Shown: piece by piece, positions 1 to 8,527 of the stretch | Layout of the letters: each line of letters opens with the position of its first letter | How positions within the stretch are numbered: position 1 is the stretch's first letter | NCBI GenBank assembly: GCA_040757085.1 | Contig: JBFLXJ010000006.1 | Coordinates: 39,715-103,714 of the forward strand | Direction: 5' to 3' | Length of the DNA: 64,000 bases | From: Bacillota bacterium | GTDB lineage: Bacteria > Bacillota > Sulfobacillia > JACIYH01 | The notes under the pieces: generated by a model | Told to the model about the DNA's origin: nothing | Databases searched by the model: none | The model's input: only the letters and a program-made list of their open reading frames with translations | Program-made: the position numbers and the translations under genes

Positions 1-597
1 ACGGTGGAGAACTTCCGGGAGGAGGCGGCGGAACTGCAGGTCCTCCTCCCGGAGGAGATTCCCGAGCGCGAGCCCCTCTTGCTCCAGAAGGCCTGGCACT
101 ATTTGCCCCGCCTGCCTTTCGACCAGCTGGACGTCCTGGTGGTGGACCGCATGGGCAAGGACATCAGCGGTACGGGGATGGACGTCAACGTCATCGGCAT
201 CCACCGGCGCATAGGCGGAACCGGCTTGCCCGACATCCGCACCATAGTGGTGCTCGATCTGACGCCTGCCACCCACGGAAATGCCCTGGGGGTGGGATTT
301 GCCGACCTGGTCCCGCGGCGGCTGGTGGACAAGATCGACTTTGGGGTCACTTACGCCAACGTCATCACCACCGGTTTTTACGGCAGCGGCAAAGTCCCGG
401 TAACCCTGCCGACGGCCAGGGAGGCGGTGGAGGTAGCGCTGAGGCCATTCGAGCCTGACGCCGTTCGCCTGGTGCGCATCCGGGACACCAAACACCTGGA
501 TACCCTCTGGGTATCGCAGGCGTTGCTGCCGGAGGTGGAGGCCAATCCCCACCTGCACGTCGTGGGCGATCCCCAGCCGCTGGACATAGAGGAGTGA
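1..597 (+). CDS. LarA-like (DUF2088 / nickel-pincer superfamily) protein, C-terminal part
   Basis: This is the tail of a gene whose start lies before the window; the frame is open from base 1 and ends in TGA at 597. Readable motifs include KDISGTGMDVNVIG and LDLTPATHGNALG, which I associate with the C-terminal half of lactate-racemase-like proteins of the LarA superfamily. The substrate cannot be read from this fragment. It ends 7 bases before the next gene, so it is probably co-transcribed with the glycolate/lactate-oxidase-like genes, which fits 2-hydroxyacid metabolism. The family call is from memory and moderately sure; a racemase activity is inference. Confidence 0.55.
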   Translation, partial: TVENFREEAAELQVLLPEEIPEREPLLLQKAWHYLPRLPFDQLDVLVVDRMGKDISGTGMDVNVIGIHRRIGGTGLPDIRTIVVLDLTPATHGNALGVGFADLVPRRLVDKIDFGVTYANVITTGFYGSGKVPVTLPTAREAVEVALRPFEPDAVRLVRIRDTKHLDTLWVSQALLPEVEANPHLHVVGDPQPLDIEE

Positions 598-604
598 CGT
601 AGTT

Positions 605-2005
605 TTGAAAGAGATCGTCAAGCGTGAGTTGCTGGACATCGTGGGTGAAGATCGGTTCTTCGATGACGATCTCGACCGTTTCACCTACTCGTACGACGGC
701 TCGTTCTTGCCTCTCGTGCCTCCTCATCTGCCCGAAGCCGTGGTGCAGCCCCGGTCTGCAGAAGAGGTGGCTGCCGTCCTGCGTGTTTGCCATGCGCACG
801 GTGTACCCGTGGTCCCCCGGGGGGCGGGCAGCGGACGTACCGGGGGCTCGGTTCCGGTCGCGGGGGGCGTGGTCCTTTCTCTCCAGCGCATGAACCGCAT
901 CCTGGACCTGGACGAAGGGAACATGATGGCCCTGGTCGAGCCCGGGGTGGTGACGTTCGATTTCTGCCAGGCCATGGAAAGGAAGGGGTTTTTCTACCCT
1001 CCCGACCCGGCGTCCTGGAAGTTCTGCACCCTGGGGGGAAACGTGGCGGAGAACGCCGGTGGGGCCCGGGCTGTCAAGTACGGGGTGACCCGCGATTACG
1101 TCATGGGACTTCAGGTGGTGCTGGCGGACGGGCGGGTGATCGAGACCGGAGGAAAGGCGGTGAAGAACGTCACCGGGTACGACCTCACCCGCCTCTTCGT
1201 GGGCTCGGAAGGGACGCTGGGGGTCATCACCCGTATCCTGCTCCGGTTGTTGCCCCTCCCCCCGGCCAAGAAGACCCTGCTCCTTTGCTTTGGGTCGGTC
1301 GATGCCGCGTCCACGGCGGTAGTGCGCATGATCCAGGCTGGGGTGATTCCAGCGGCTGCCGAACTGATGGACAGGGTAAGCATAGATGCGGTGGCCCGGG
1401 CGCATCCGGTACACGTCCCGGCGGGCACCGAGGCGGCCGTGCTGGTTGACATCGACGGGGAGCCCGAAGTCCTGGTGCCTCAGGCCCGGCGGGTGGTGGC
1501 TGTAGCGCGCGAGGCAGGGGCGATCGAGATCAGGGAGGCCGCTGATGACGCCGAGGCGGATGCCCTGTGGCTCCTGCGCCGCGCCATGGGGCCGGCAGTG
1601 GCAGCGATGGCTCCCAACAAGATAGGCGAGGACATCGCCGTACCCCGCACCGTCGTCCCCGAGATGATCCGGAGACTGCAGGATATCGGGAGGCGTTACG
1701 GGTTTACCATCGCCATTTTCGGGCATGCGGGGGACGGCAACCTCCATCCCTCCATCCTCACCGACCTGAGCCAGGAGGGCAACCAGGAGAAAGCAGATGC
1801 CGCCGTCGCGGAGGTTTTCCGCGCGGCGCTGGAGCTGGGCGGCACCCTTTCCGGGGAGCACGGCATCGGCATCACCAAGCTGCCCTTCATCACCGACGCC
1901 CTCGGCGAGGCGCAGGTAGACGTGTTGAAATCCATAAAGAGAGCCCTGGATCCCAAGGGCATCCTCAATCCTGGCAAGATCTTTTCTGGGGGCGCCGAGC
2001 GTTGA
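605..2005 (+). CDS. glcD: FAD-binding 2-hydroxyacid oxidase/dehydrogenase, GlcD family
   Basis: Flavoprotein subunit expected to oxidise a 2-hydroxyacid such as glycolate or D-lactate to the 2-oxoacid, passing electrons to the Fe-S partner encoded next. The 466 residues match family length. The PCMH-type FAD-binding loop PRGAGSGRTGGSVP lies near residue 75, and the C-terminal cap carries GHAGDGNLHPSI (about 374) and SGEHGIG (about 415), typical of GlcD/D-lactate dehydrogenases. The start is TTG at 605, with GAGGAG about ten bases upstream. The stop overlaps the TTG of the following gene, so the two are translationally coupled. The exact substrate is not decided by sequence. Confidence 0.85.
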   Translation: MKEIVKRELLDIVGEDRFFDDDLDRFTYSYDGSFLPLVPPHLPEAVVQPRSAEEVAAVLRVCHAHGVPVVPRGAGSGRTGGSVPVAGGVVLSLQRMNRILDLDEGNMMALVEPGVVTFDFCQAMERKGFFYPPDPASWKFCTLGGNVAENAGGARAVKYGVTRDYVMGLQVVLADGRVIETGGKAVKNVTGYDLTRLFVGSEGTLGVITRILLRLLPLPPAKKTLLLCFGSVDAASTAVVRMIQAGVIPAAAELMDRVSIDAVARAHPVHVPAGTEAAVLVDIDGEPEVLVPQARRVVAVAREAGAIEIREAADDAEADALWLLRRAMGPAVAAMAPNKIGEDIAVPRTVVPEMIRRLQDIGRRYGFTIAIFGHAGDGNLHPSILTDLSQEGNQEKADAAVAEVFRAALELGGTLSGEHGIGITKLPFITDALGEAQVDVLKSIKRALDPKGILNPGKIFSGGAER

Positions 2006-3336
2006 CCGCAGTCGATGAACTGGCACAAATCGTGGGACAGTGCGACCGTTGCGGTGCCTGTCAGGCAGTGTGTCCTCTCTTCGAGTGCTTGGGGAAAGAG
2101 GCCACGGTCGCCAGAGGCAAGCTGGCCATCCTGCGTGCTTTCCTGGCGGGCGGTCTGGGGGCCGATCCCGTGCCCGTGTCGCGGGCTCTTGACCTGTGCC
2201 TGTTGTGCCACGCCTGTGCTGCCAACTGCCCCAGCAAGGTGAAGGCCCCGCGCGCTGTCCTCCTGGGTCGAGCCGCGTTGGCACGGTCGGTGACGCCTCC
2301 CCGCCTGGTGCGGGCGGTGGACGCGGCCCTGGCCCGCCCGGGGGTGCTGGCCCTGGCCGGCCTGCTGATGCGGGCCTACCACAACGCGCGGGTGTACCGG
2401 CTACTGAAGGGCACGGGAGTCCTGGGACTGGTCAGGGCCCTGGTAGGGGAGGCCATGGACTTTCTGCCTCCGCCGGGGGGGGTACCTGAGTCGAGGTCAT
2501 CCGCTGTGGCAGCGGGCTCGTCGGGGGCGGCGGGCCGGAGGATGGCAGCCGGGGGCACCGCCCGGGGCAAAGTCCACTACTTCGCGGGTTGCATGATGAA
2601 AACGTTGTACCCGCACGTGAGCCGGGCCACCATCTCTCTGCTGGAAGCGGCCGGCTACCAGGTGGAAGTACCACCGGCGAGATGCTGCGGGCTGCCCTTG
2701 CTGGCGCACGGGCAGCTTGAGGAGGCACGGCGGCTGGCTTCCCAGAACGTGGCCATTTTCCGCGACGCTGAAATGGTGGTGACCGACTGCGCCAGTTGCG
2801 GGGCGAGCCTCAAAGATTACGGCTGGTTGCTTGGATCTGACCCCGTCTGGCGAGTACAGGCCGGGGAGTTCGCCGGCAAGGTGCGGGACGTCTCGGAGTT
2901 CCTGCTCGGGGTGAGAACAGGGGAGGCGGCCCCTGCCGCCGGGCGGGGATGCCAGGTGGACGGTCGCTGGTCTCAACTGAGAGTTACGTATCACGACCCC
3001 TGCCACCTCGTGCGGGGCCAGAAAATCAAGGCCCCTCCCCGTGAACTGGTGCGCGCGACGGGAGTGCAGTTTGTGGAGATGGCAGGGGCGGATACCTGCT
3101 GCGGTGGTGGCGGCAGCTTCCACCTGGTTCATCGCGATGTGTCCCAGCGTATCCTGGAGCGCAAGATCAGGGCGGCCGAGGAGACGGGTGCCCAGTTGCT
3201 CCTGACTGCCTGTCCCGGCTGTCTCATGCAGTTACAGTACGGGGTGCACCGGGCAGGGATCTCGCTGCGGGTGATGCACCTGGTCGAGTTCTTGCTTGCA
3301 GTGGAGCCCAGCTTGATTGGGGCGGGGCCTGGTTAA
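2002..3336 (+). CDS. glcF: (Fe-S)-binding oxidoreductase subunit, GlcF family
   Basis: Iron-sulfur partner of the upstream flavoprotein, 444 residues. The N-terminus carries two ferredoxin-type clusters (CDRCGACQAVCP and CLLCHACAANCP). The C-terminal half has two CCG-type domains (CCGLPLLAHG, CASCG, CCGGGGSF, CPGC), the layout of GlcF/LutA-like proteins that take electrons to quinone or an Fe-S carrier. I chose TTG at 2002 because it overlaps the glcD stop as TTGA, and the frame upstream of it is only the glcD shadow. Residues 165-195 are a low-complexity Ser/Gly/Ala linker. The immediate electron acceptor is unknown. Confidence 0.85.
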   Translation: MTAVDELAQIVGQCDRCGACQAVCPLFECLGKEATVARGKLAILRAFLAGGLGADPVPVSRALDLCLLCHACAANCPSKVKAPRAVLLGRAALARSVTPPRLVRAVDAALARPGVLALAGLLMRAYHNARVYRLLKGTGVLGLVRALVGEAMDFLPPPGGVPESRSSAVAAGSSGAAGRRMAAGGTARGKVHYFAGCMMKTLYPHVSRATISLLEAAGYQVEVPPARCCGLPLLAHGQLEEARRLASQNVAIFRDAEMVVTDCASCGASLKDYGWLLGSDPVWRVQAGEFAGKVRDVSEFLLGVRTGEAAPAAGRGCQVDGRWSQLRVTYHDPCHLVRGQKIKAPPRELVRATGVQFVEMAGADTCCGGGGSFHLVHRDVSQRILERKIRAAEETGAQLLLTACPGCLMQLQYGVHRAGISLRVMHLVEFLLAVEPSLIGAGPG

Positions 3337-3477
3337 GTAGATGGCTTAAGTAGAGATTGCTCGTGAGCATGTCCCCAACGGGGCGACGCACCCCTCCTTA
3401 CCCCGGCGTTGTCCCACCCCCTTGACCTCTCCCGCACGAATGCCATAAGCATGGGATGAGGCCCCAGGGCCTGGAAG

Positions 3478-3942
3478 GTGGGGAGGACGGTGCGGGGGTG
3501 GAGGAGGGGTTTGCTATTATTGCCTCTCGTTGTTCTGGTGGCCAGCAGCTGGCTGGTCATGCGGGCCGGTCGCCTGGCCGAAGAGGCTAGAGCACTTCCT
3601 GCCGGCGCCCGGCCTGCGAGTGATCGGTGTACGCTGGAGGCCGAGCGAAGGGTTCTGGTGTTGGAGTGCGAGGCTGCTGGTCTGCTCGCGCTGGACGGAG
3701 GGGCCGAGCAGCGTTGGGCATCCGGCCTGGGACCGCTCCCGCGGGCGGTGGGCAGGTTGCTTTCCTCGCCGGGACTGTCCGGATACGACCGGGTGGTAGT
3801 GGTAGTTTGGGGCATGGAGCCAGGACCTCTGCACATCACCGTGGGGAAAGCGGATTTGGTGGCCTGGCGACAGGGGGCGCTCACCCTGGAAGAGTTCTTC
3901 AGCCGGTGGCAGCTGGAATGGAGCGGGAAGCCACCCGAGTGA
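3478..3942 (+). CDS. small membrane-anchored protein of unknown function
   Basis: A 154-residue protein I do not recognise. Residues 10-28 form one hydrophobic segment (LLLLPLVVLVASSWLV) after a short Arg-rich N-terminus, so it is probably a single-pass membrane protein with most of the chain outside. The remainder is soluble and ends in an aromatic/charged stretch. The start is uncertain: GTG at 3478 or GTG at 3490, both near purine-rich sequence. It stands alone between glcF (141 bases upstream) and the aminoacylase. No motif points to a function. Confidence 0.5.
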   Translation: MGRTVRGWRRGLLLLPLVVLVASSWLVMRAGRLAEEARALPAGARPASDRCTLEAERRVLVLECEAAGLLALDGGAEQRWASGLGPLPRAVGRLLSSPGLSGYDRVVVVVWGMEPGPLHITVGKADLVAWRQGALTLEEFFSRWQLEWSGKPPE

Positions 3943-4104
3943 GCAGTCGTGCGAGTCCGGGCAGGAATTTTCACTGCCGCTGTAGAATGGCTGGGTTATT
4001 AAAAGCAAGGTGCAAATAGGACGGTGGTGGGATCCCTGGGTTCCCGGGTGGCGCCTCGGACGGGCGGCCGGTGGCGTGCGGGCTGACGGCGGGAGGTGTG
4101 CGGG

Positions 4105-5808
4105 ATGCTGGACGTGCTCATCAAGAATGCACGGGTGGTGGATGGTTCGGGTAATCCCTGGTTCTGGGGCGAGGTAGGGCTGCAGGCGGGCAGGGTGGCG
4201 GTGGTTTCCCGCCGGGCCCTGGAGCTGCCGGCGGGGCGCGTCATCGACGCCGGGGGCATGGTACTGTGTCCCGGCTTCATCGATCTGCACAGCCACTCCG
4301 ACTACACCATCTGGGTACATAATCGGGCCGAGAGCGCGCTGCGCATGGGTGTGACCACGGAAGCGGTCGGGCAGTGTGGCAGCACCGTGCACACCTTCTG
4401 TGGGGAAGAAGTGCGGGGCCGCATCCGCCTGGCCATGGCCCAGTCCGCCACGGTGGCACCGGCTGAGGTCGAGGTGGAGTGGCAGAGCCTCTCCGAATGG
4501 CGGGCGGCGCTCGCGTCCCGGGGAACGGGCATAAACCTGGCTCCTTTCATCGGTCACGGGACTGTGCGGGAGTCGGTGCTGGGCGTGGAGGGCAAGGGTG
4601 GCGAGCGAACCCACCCCACCCCGGAGGAAATGGACGCGATGAAGGCCCTGGTCCGCCGGGGGATGGAGGAGGGTGCATTCGGGATTTCCACGGGGCTGCG
4701 GTACGCGCCGGGGCGGAATGCGTTCACTGAAGAGGTGGTGGCCCTGGCGGCGGTGGCGGCTGAATACGGAGGGGTGCACACCTCCCACATCCGCAGTGAG
4801 GAAGAGTATCTGGTTTCAGCGGTCAAGGAACTGATAGTCGTTAGCCGGGAAGCGCGCATCCCGGCGTGCGTGTCCCACCACAAGGCCGCGCTGCCTGAAA
4901 ACTGGGGCAAGGTTTTCGAGACGATCCGGCTGCTGGCCCGGGCGCGGGACGAGGGTGCCGAGGTGATCTGTGACGTATACCCCTGGACGCTGGCCCGGCA
5001 GGCGAACCTGGGGATATGGTTCGCGGGACACGTCCTCTCCTCCGAGGCGAGTGCGGTCGAGCGCGAGGGGCTGCTGGCGAGCGTCAGGGACGACGCCCGC
5101 TGGGAAGAAGTGAAGCGTAGGGCCAGGACGGGGTTCGAGAGGGAGGTGGAGCTGAACCGTGAGCGGCGCCGGGTTCTGGCGCAAAAGGGTGTGATGGTGC
5201 CCGACATCTGGGATCCGGAGACCTTCGATTACATAGTGTGGTCTCCTTCCCATCCGGAACTTGAGGGCCAGAACTTCCGGGGAGTGGCGGCGGCACTGGG
5301 GGAAGGGGATTACTGGGATGCGGTGCGCCGGGTGTACCTTGATGACGAAGGGTTCACCCAGGTGGCGGCCGGAGGGATGGCGGAGGAAGACGTGCTGCAC
5401 GTGCTGAAGTGGCCGTGGTCTGCCGTCTCCACGGACGGGTTCGTGCTTGACGTCCCTCCCGACCTGGGCCGGCCCGACTGCGGGGTCCATCCCCGTCAGT
5501 ACGGCACCTATCCCAGGGTCCTGGGCCACTACGTGCGGGAACGCGGTGTTCTCAGGCTGGAGGAGGCCATCCGCAAGATGACGTCCCTGCCCGCCCAATT
5601 CCTGGGGTTGCGGGATCGGGGACTGGTGCGGGAGGGCATGTGGGCTGACCTGGTGATATTCGACCCGGACGCTGTGGCCTGCACCGCCACCCACCGCGAA
5701 CCGGCGCGGAACCCGGTGGGCATTGCGTACGTGTTCGTGAACGGGCAGGTAGTGATGGATGGCGGCCGGCACACGGGTGTGCTGGCGGGGCGGGTGCTGT
5801 CCCGGTGA
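4105..5808 (+). CDS. N-acyl-D-amino-acid deacylase (D-aminoacylase), amidohydrolase superfamily
   Basis: Zinc amidohydrolase predicted to remove the acyl group from N-acyl-D-amino acids, 567 residues. The metal-binding LHSHSD motif is near residue 61 after the typical GMVLCPGFID lead-in. HTSHIRSE near 224 and a STDG segment near 440 are further active-site landmarks of the D-aminoacylase/dihydroorotase-like group. ATG 4105 is preferred over GTG 4096 because GGGAGG sits eight bases before it. Opine dehydrogenase homologues follow, and together they suggest scavenging of N-modified or D-amino acids. Substrate preference (D-Glu, D-Asp or other) cannot be read. Confidence 0.85.
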   Translation: MLDVLIKNARVVDGSGNPWFWGEVGLQAGRVAVVSRRALELPAGRVIDAGGMVLCPGFIDLHSHSDYTIWVHNRAESALRMGVTTEAVGQCGSTVHTFCGEEVRGRIRLAMAQSATVAPAEVEVEWQSLSEWRAALASRGTGINLAPFIGHGTVRESVLGVEGKGGERTHPTPEEMDAMKALVRRGMEEGAFGISTGLRYAPGRNAFTEEVVALAAVAAEYGGVHTSHIRSEEEYLVSAVKELIVVSREARIPACVSHHKAALPENWGKVFETIRLLARARDEGAEVICDVYPWTLARQANLGIWFAGHVLSSEASAVEREGLLASVRDDARWEEVKRRARTGFEREVELNRERRRVLAQKGVMVPDIWDPETFDYIVWSPSHPELEGQNFRGVAAALGEGDYWDAVRRVYLDDEGFTQVAAGGMAEEDVLHVLKWPWSAVSTDGFVLDVPPDLGRPDCGVHPRQYGTYPRVLGHYVRERGVLRLEEAIRKMTSLPAQFLGLRDRGLVREGMWADLVIFDPDAVACTATHREPARNPVGIAYVFVNGQVVMDGGRHTGVLAGRVLSR

Positions 5809-5887
5809 TGCCGGTGGCCGCGGGCACGCCGGTGCCGGAGGCGTGGTTGATCGGGCTAACTGATCTGGTGAAGTGGAGGTGTTGGGG

Positions 5888-6982
5888 ATGGGCAAGGCGG
5901 TAGCTGTACTGGGCGGGGGTCATGGCGGGCACTGCATGGCAGCTGATCTGGCGCTGGCGGGTTACCAGGTGAACTTTTACGAGGTGCCAGAGTTTGCCGC
6001 CCGCGTGGAGAAGGTGCTGAAGTCGGGTGAGATCAAGCTCACGGGGATCGGGCGGCAGGGCGTGGCCAGGCTGAACACAGCTACCACCGACATGGGGGAG
6101 GCCCTTGCGGGAGTAGACCTGATCAATATCGTGGTACCCGCATATGCCCACGGGCGCTTCTTCCGGGAGATGTTGCCTTACCTGCGGGACGGGCAAACGG
6201 TGGTGTTGTGGGCGGCAGATTTCGGTTCGCTGGAACTGTGGCATTTCTTGCGCCAGAACGCTCCCGGCTTGCGGGTGCGCATAGTGGAGGCCAATACGTT
6301 GCCATACGGGACGCGCATGGTGGAGCCGGGATGGGTCGATCTACCCCTGATGGCGACGCTGGTTACGGCGGCCGCCCTGCCGGCGGTGGAGAACGAGGAG
6401 GTGCTCCCGGCGTTACGGCAGTGCTTCCCGGTGGTGCGGCCAGCCGACGATGTGCTGTCGTGCGCGTTCAGCAATCCCAACCCCATCGTGCATCCCCCCG
6501 GGTCGCTCCTCAACGTGGGTCGCATCCAGTTCAGTGGTGGAGACTTTTACATGTACCGGGAAGGTATAACGGAGGCCGTGGCGCGTGTGATCCGCCGGGT
6601 GTTCGCCGAGGTGAAGGCGGTGGCGCAAGCCTACGGCACATCGGTGATAGAGTATGAGGAACGCGATTTCAATACCACGGGCAGCATCATGGCGGTCGCA
6701 TTCCAGGCGCCGTTCGATACTCTGGGGGTAATCGCCAGGATCAAGGGACCCAGTTCCATATACGACCGGTACATCACGGAGGACCTGCCGCAGGGTCTGG
6801 TTCCTATTGCGCAACTGGGGCGGAAGGCGGGCGTTGCCACGCCGGTGACCGACGCTATCGTTTCCCTGGGGGCAGCCGTGTGCGGGCGGGATTTCTGGTC
6901 GGAGGGTAGGACTCTGGCTAAGCTGGGCGTAGAGGGCCTGTCGGTGGAGGAGATCAGGCGGCTCGTCAGACAGGGCCTGTGA
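5888..6982 (+). CDS. NAD/NADP octopine/nopaline dehydrogenase family protein (copy 1)
   Basis: Predicted NAD(P)-dependent opine-type dehydrogenase, 364 residues. A Rossmann motif (VLGGGHGGHCMAADLA) is at the N-terminus, and the C-terminal helical domain contains the HPPGSLLN segment where this family carries its catalytic His. ATG 5888 is chosen over GTG 5873 because GGAGGTG lies just upstream of it. The family oxidatively cleaves or forms secondary-amine dicarboxylates from an amino acid and a 2-oxoacid. The neighbouring deacylase and 2-oxoacid oxidoreductase suggest a degradative role, which is inference. It is clearly paralogous to the gene facing it at 7143-8210. Confidence 0.8.
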   Translation: MGKAVAVLGGGHGGHCMAADLALAGYQVNFYEVPEFAARVEKVLKSGEIKLTGIGRQGVARLNTATTDMGEALAGVDLINIVVPAYAHGRFFREMLPYLRDGQTVVLWAADFGSLELWHFLRQNAPGLRVRIVEANTLPYGTRMVEPGWVDLPLMATLVTAAALPAVENEEVLPALRQCFPVVRPADDVLSCAFSNPNPIVHPPGSLLNVGRIQFSGGDFYMYREGITEAVARVIRRVFAEVKAVAQAYGTSVIEYEERDFNTTGSIMAVAFQAPFDTLGVIARIKGPSSIYDRYITEDLPQGLVPIAQLGRKAGVATPVTDAIVSLGAAVCGRDFWSEGRTLAKLGVEGLSVEEIRRLVRQGL

Positions 6983-7012
6983 CAATCGGGTGGCACGACG
7001 GTTGCCCTGAAA

Positions 7013-7038
7013 GGGAGGGGTAGGGGCAGGGGTAGGGG
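7013..7038 (+). other. G-run cluster (possible G-quadruplex) between convergent genes
   Basis: Five runs of three or four G separated by one or two bases lie between the two convergent opine-dehydrogenase genes. A partly complementary C-rich stretch follows about 50 bases later (around 7080-7100), so the transcript could also form a long hairpin. Either structure could act as a bidirectional terminator. No classic U-tract is present. Confidence 0.45.
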
Positions 7039-7142
7039 AAGCCCGGTCTGGCCTTGGTGGTCCATGAGGCTGGGCTGCCGCCCCTGCCCTCCCTATTCCA
7101 CTTCGCAAATCCATACCAGGCCGGACCACAACCCCTGCCGGT

Positions 7143-8210
7143 TCACTCGAGCCTGGCGGTCAGTTCGGCGGCCGTTATGCCGGTAAGGCCAAGCCGCTCA
7201 ATTGTTCGGCCCTGAGACCACATGTCACATCCCAGGAGGGCCGAAACCAGGGTCACCACTGAATCTATTACGGGAGTGGGAACGCCGGCAACCTTTGCCA
7301 GAGAAGAGTACAATACCAAACCCATCGGCACGTCCTCGGTGAGATAACGTTCCGAAAGGCTCTTCGGACCCTTCATCTTGCGGCCTGCCTCAATTCCTTC
7401 GTAGCCGAACTGGTCCACAAAAACCCGCCCGACTTCTTCCGGCAATTCACAGTGAGGAGGTCCAAGTCCGAATGCCTCTCGCACCCGAACCCTCTCCTGA
7501 TCGAGCGCACGCATGACCTTCCACACGGAGGGCGTCATCGCCTCACGGTAAAGCCAGAACTCGCCCCCGGAGAACTCGATCCTGCTTGCACTGAGGAGAG
7601 TCGGCACCGGATGCACGCACGGGTTGGTGTTATTGAGGGCGACGTCCAGGATGTTCCTGGCCGGTGCTATCTCCGGGTAGAGCTGCTTGAGCACCGCAGC
7701 CGCGGCTTCCGTACGTCGTGCAGGGTACGCGGCGAACGGGTTGAAGATGGCGCGGATGTGCACCGCGACCTCATTTTCCCCGCTCATCCTGCACCCGTAC
7801 GGGAGCGTAGAGGTCTCCCCCAGCGTTATATCTTTCCTTACTCCCATCTCCTCGAGCACTCTGCCAAAGACGTACGAGCCAAACCCACCCGGGATCAAGA
7901 AGACGTACTGGCCGTCTTCCAGGTGCGGTCCGCACATTCTCGCTATGGATTCCTGGGCGAACGCGGGTACAATCACGAGCACTACTTCGGCTCCCGAAAT
8001 CGCTTCCTCTGGATCGTGAGTTGCCACCCGCAGCTTGGCCAGTCCTTGTCTGCTCACTCCGCTGATCTTGATTTCCCCTGTCTCCCGGATCTTTTTAAAG
8101 GACTCCGCGAACTGGGGGACTTGAAAGAGCCTTACTTCGTGCCCCGCCAAAGCCATGTCAGCCGCAGCCGCTACTCCGCCGTGCCCTGCACCCAAAACCG
8201 CAACCTTCAT
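7143..8210 (-). CDS. NAD/NADP octopine/nopaline dehydrogenase family protein (copy 2)
   Basis: 355 residues, Rossmann motif VLGAGHGGVAAAADMA at the N-terminus. The catalytic-region motif NTNPCVHPVPTLL and the segment GEIKISGVSRQGLAKL line up with copy 1 (GEIKLTGIGRQGVARL), so the two genes are paralogues in convergent orientation. ATG at 8210 is preferred over an in-frame GTG at 8222, which falls too close to the GGAGG at 8223-8227; that site serves the ATG with 11-base spacing. Its substrate may differ from that of copy 1. Divergent transcription from iorA shares the 8211-8527 region. Confidence 0.8.
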   Translation of the reverse strand: MKVAVLGAGHGGVAAAADMALAGHEVRLFQVPQFAESFKKIRETGEIKISGVSRQGLAKLRVATHDPEEAISGAEVVLVIVPAFAQESIARMCGPHLEDGQYVFLIPGGFGSYVFGRVLEEMGVRKDITLGETSTLPYGCRMSGENEVAVHIRAIFNPFAAYPARRTEAAAAVLKQLYPEIAPARNILDVALNNTNPCVHPVPTLLSASRIEFSGGEFWLYREAMTPSVWKVMRALDQERVRVREAFGLGPPHCELPEEVGRVFVDQFGYEGIEAGRKMKGPKSLSERYLTEDVPMGLVLYSSLAKVAGVPTPVIDSVVTLVSALLGCDMWSQGRTIERLGLTGITAAELTARLE

Positions 8211-8527
8211 GCTGACTAACACCTCCTCGTTAGCGCTGTTCTCCTGAACAGAACACCGTTGCGTGGCGCGTGCCCTATTTCGCCGGCGGCCCGCAAAAAT
8301 CCTCCTGCGTCACCACCTGGCCGCATCTCGAAGAAGGAATCTCCTTTAATGCCGCCTAATATTAAAAGGGGACGCGGTTCCTCCTGATGGAACGCCATCC
8401 TTGGTGGAACGCTAGGCCGATGGCCAACTCTCGCGCGGTTGGTATCCTGGCGCTTTTGAGCGGGTTCTCAGCCCCGGAGGGTGGCGTCCCGCCTGTCGGT
8501 TAACCAGCGCCGAGCGGAGGTGAACCA
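8211..8527. other. intergenic region between divergent opine dehydrogenase and iorA
   Basis: This 317-base stretch has no convincing gene. It must hold promoters for both directions. There is one AT-rich patch (CCTAATATTAAAAGGG near 8356-8371) in an otherwise G+C-rich region, but I find no clear -35/-10 pair. Each gene has a strong ribosome site at its edge of the region. Confidence 0.5.

Noticed and set aside
365..2284. Long antisense frame over glcD
   Set aside because: Composition is that of a shadow (Arg/His/Pro-rich), no ribosome site, and glcD is clearly real.
8400..8527. Possible T-box leader before iorA (GGGTGGCGTCCCGC)
   Set aside because: The antiterminator signature is not matched closely enough and I find no specifier loop or terminator.
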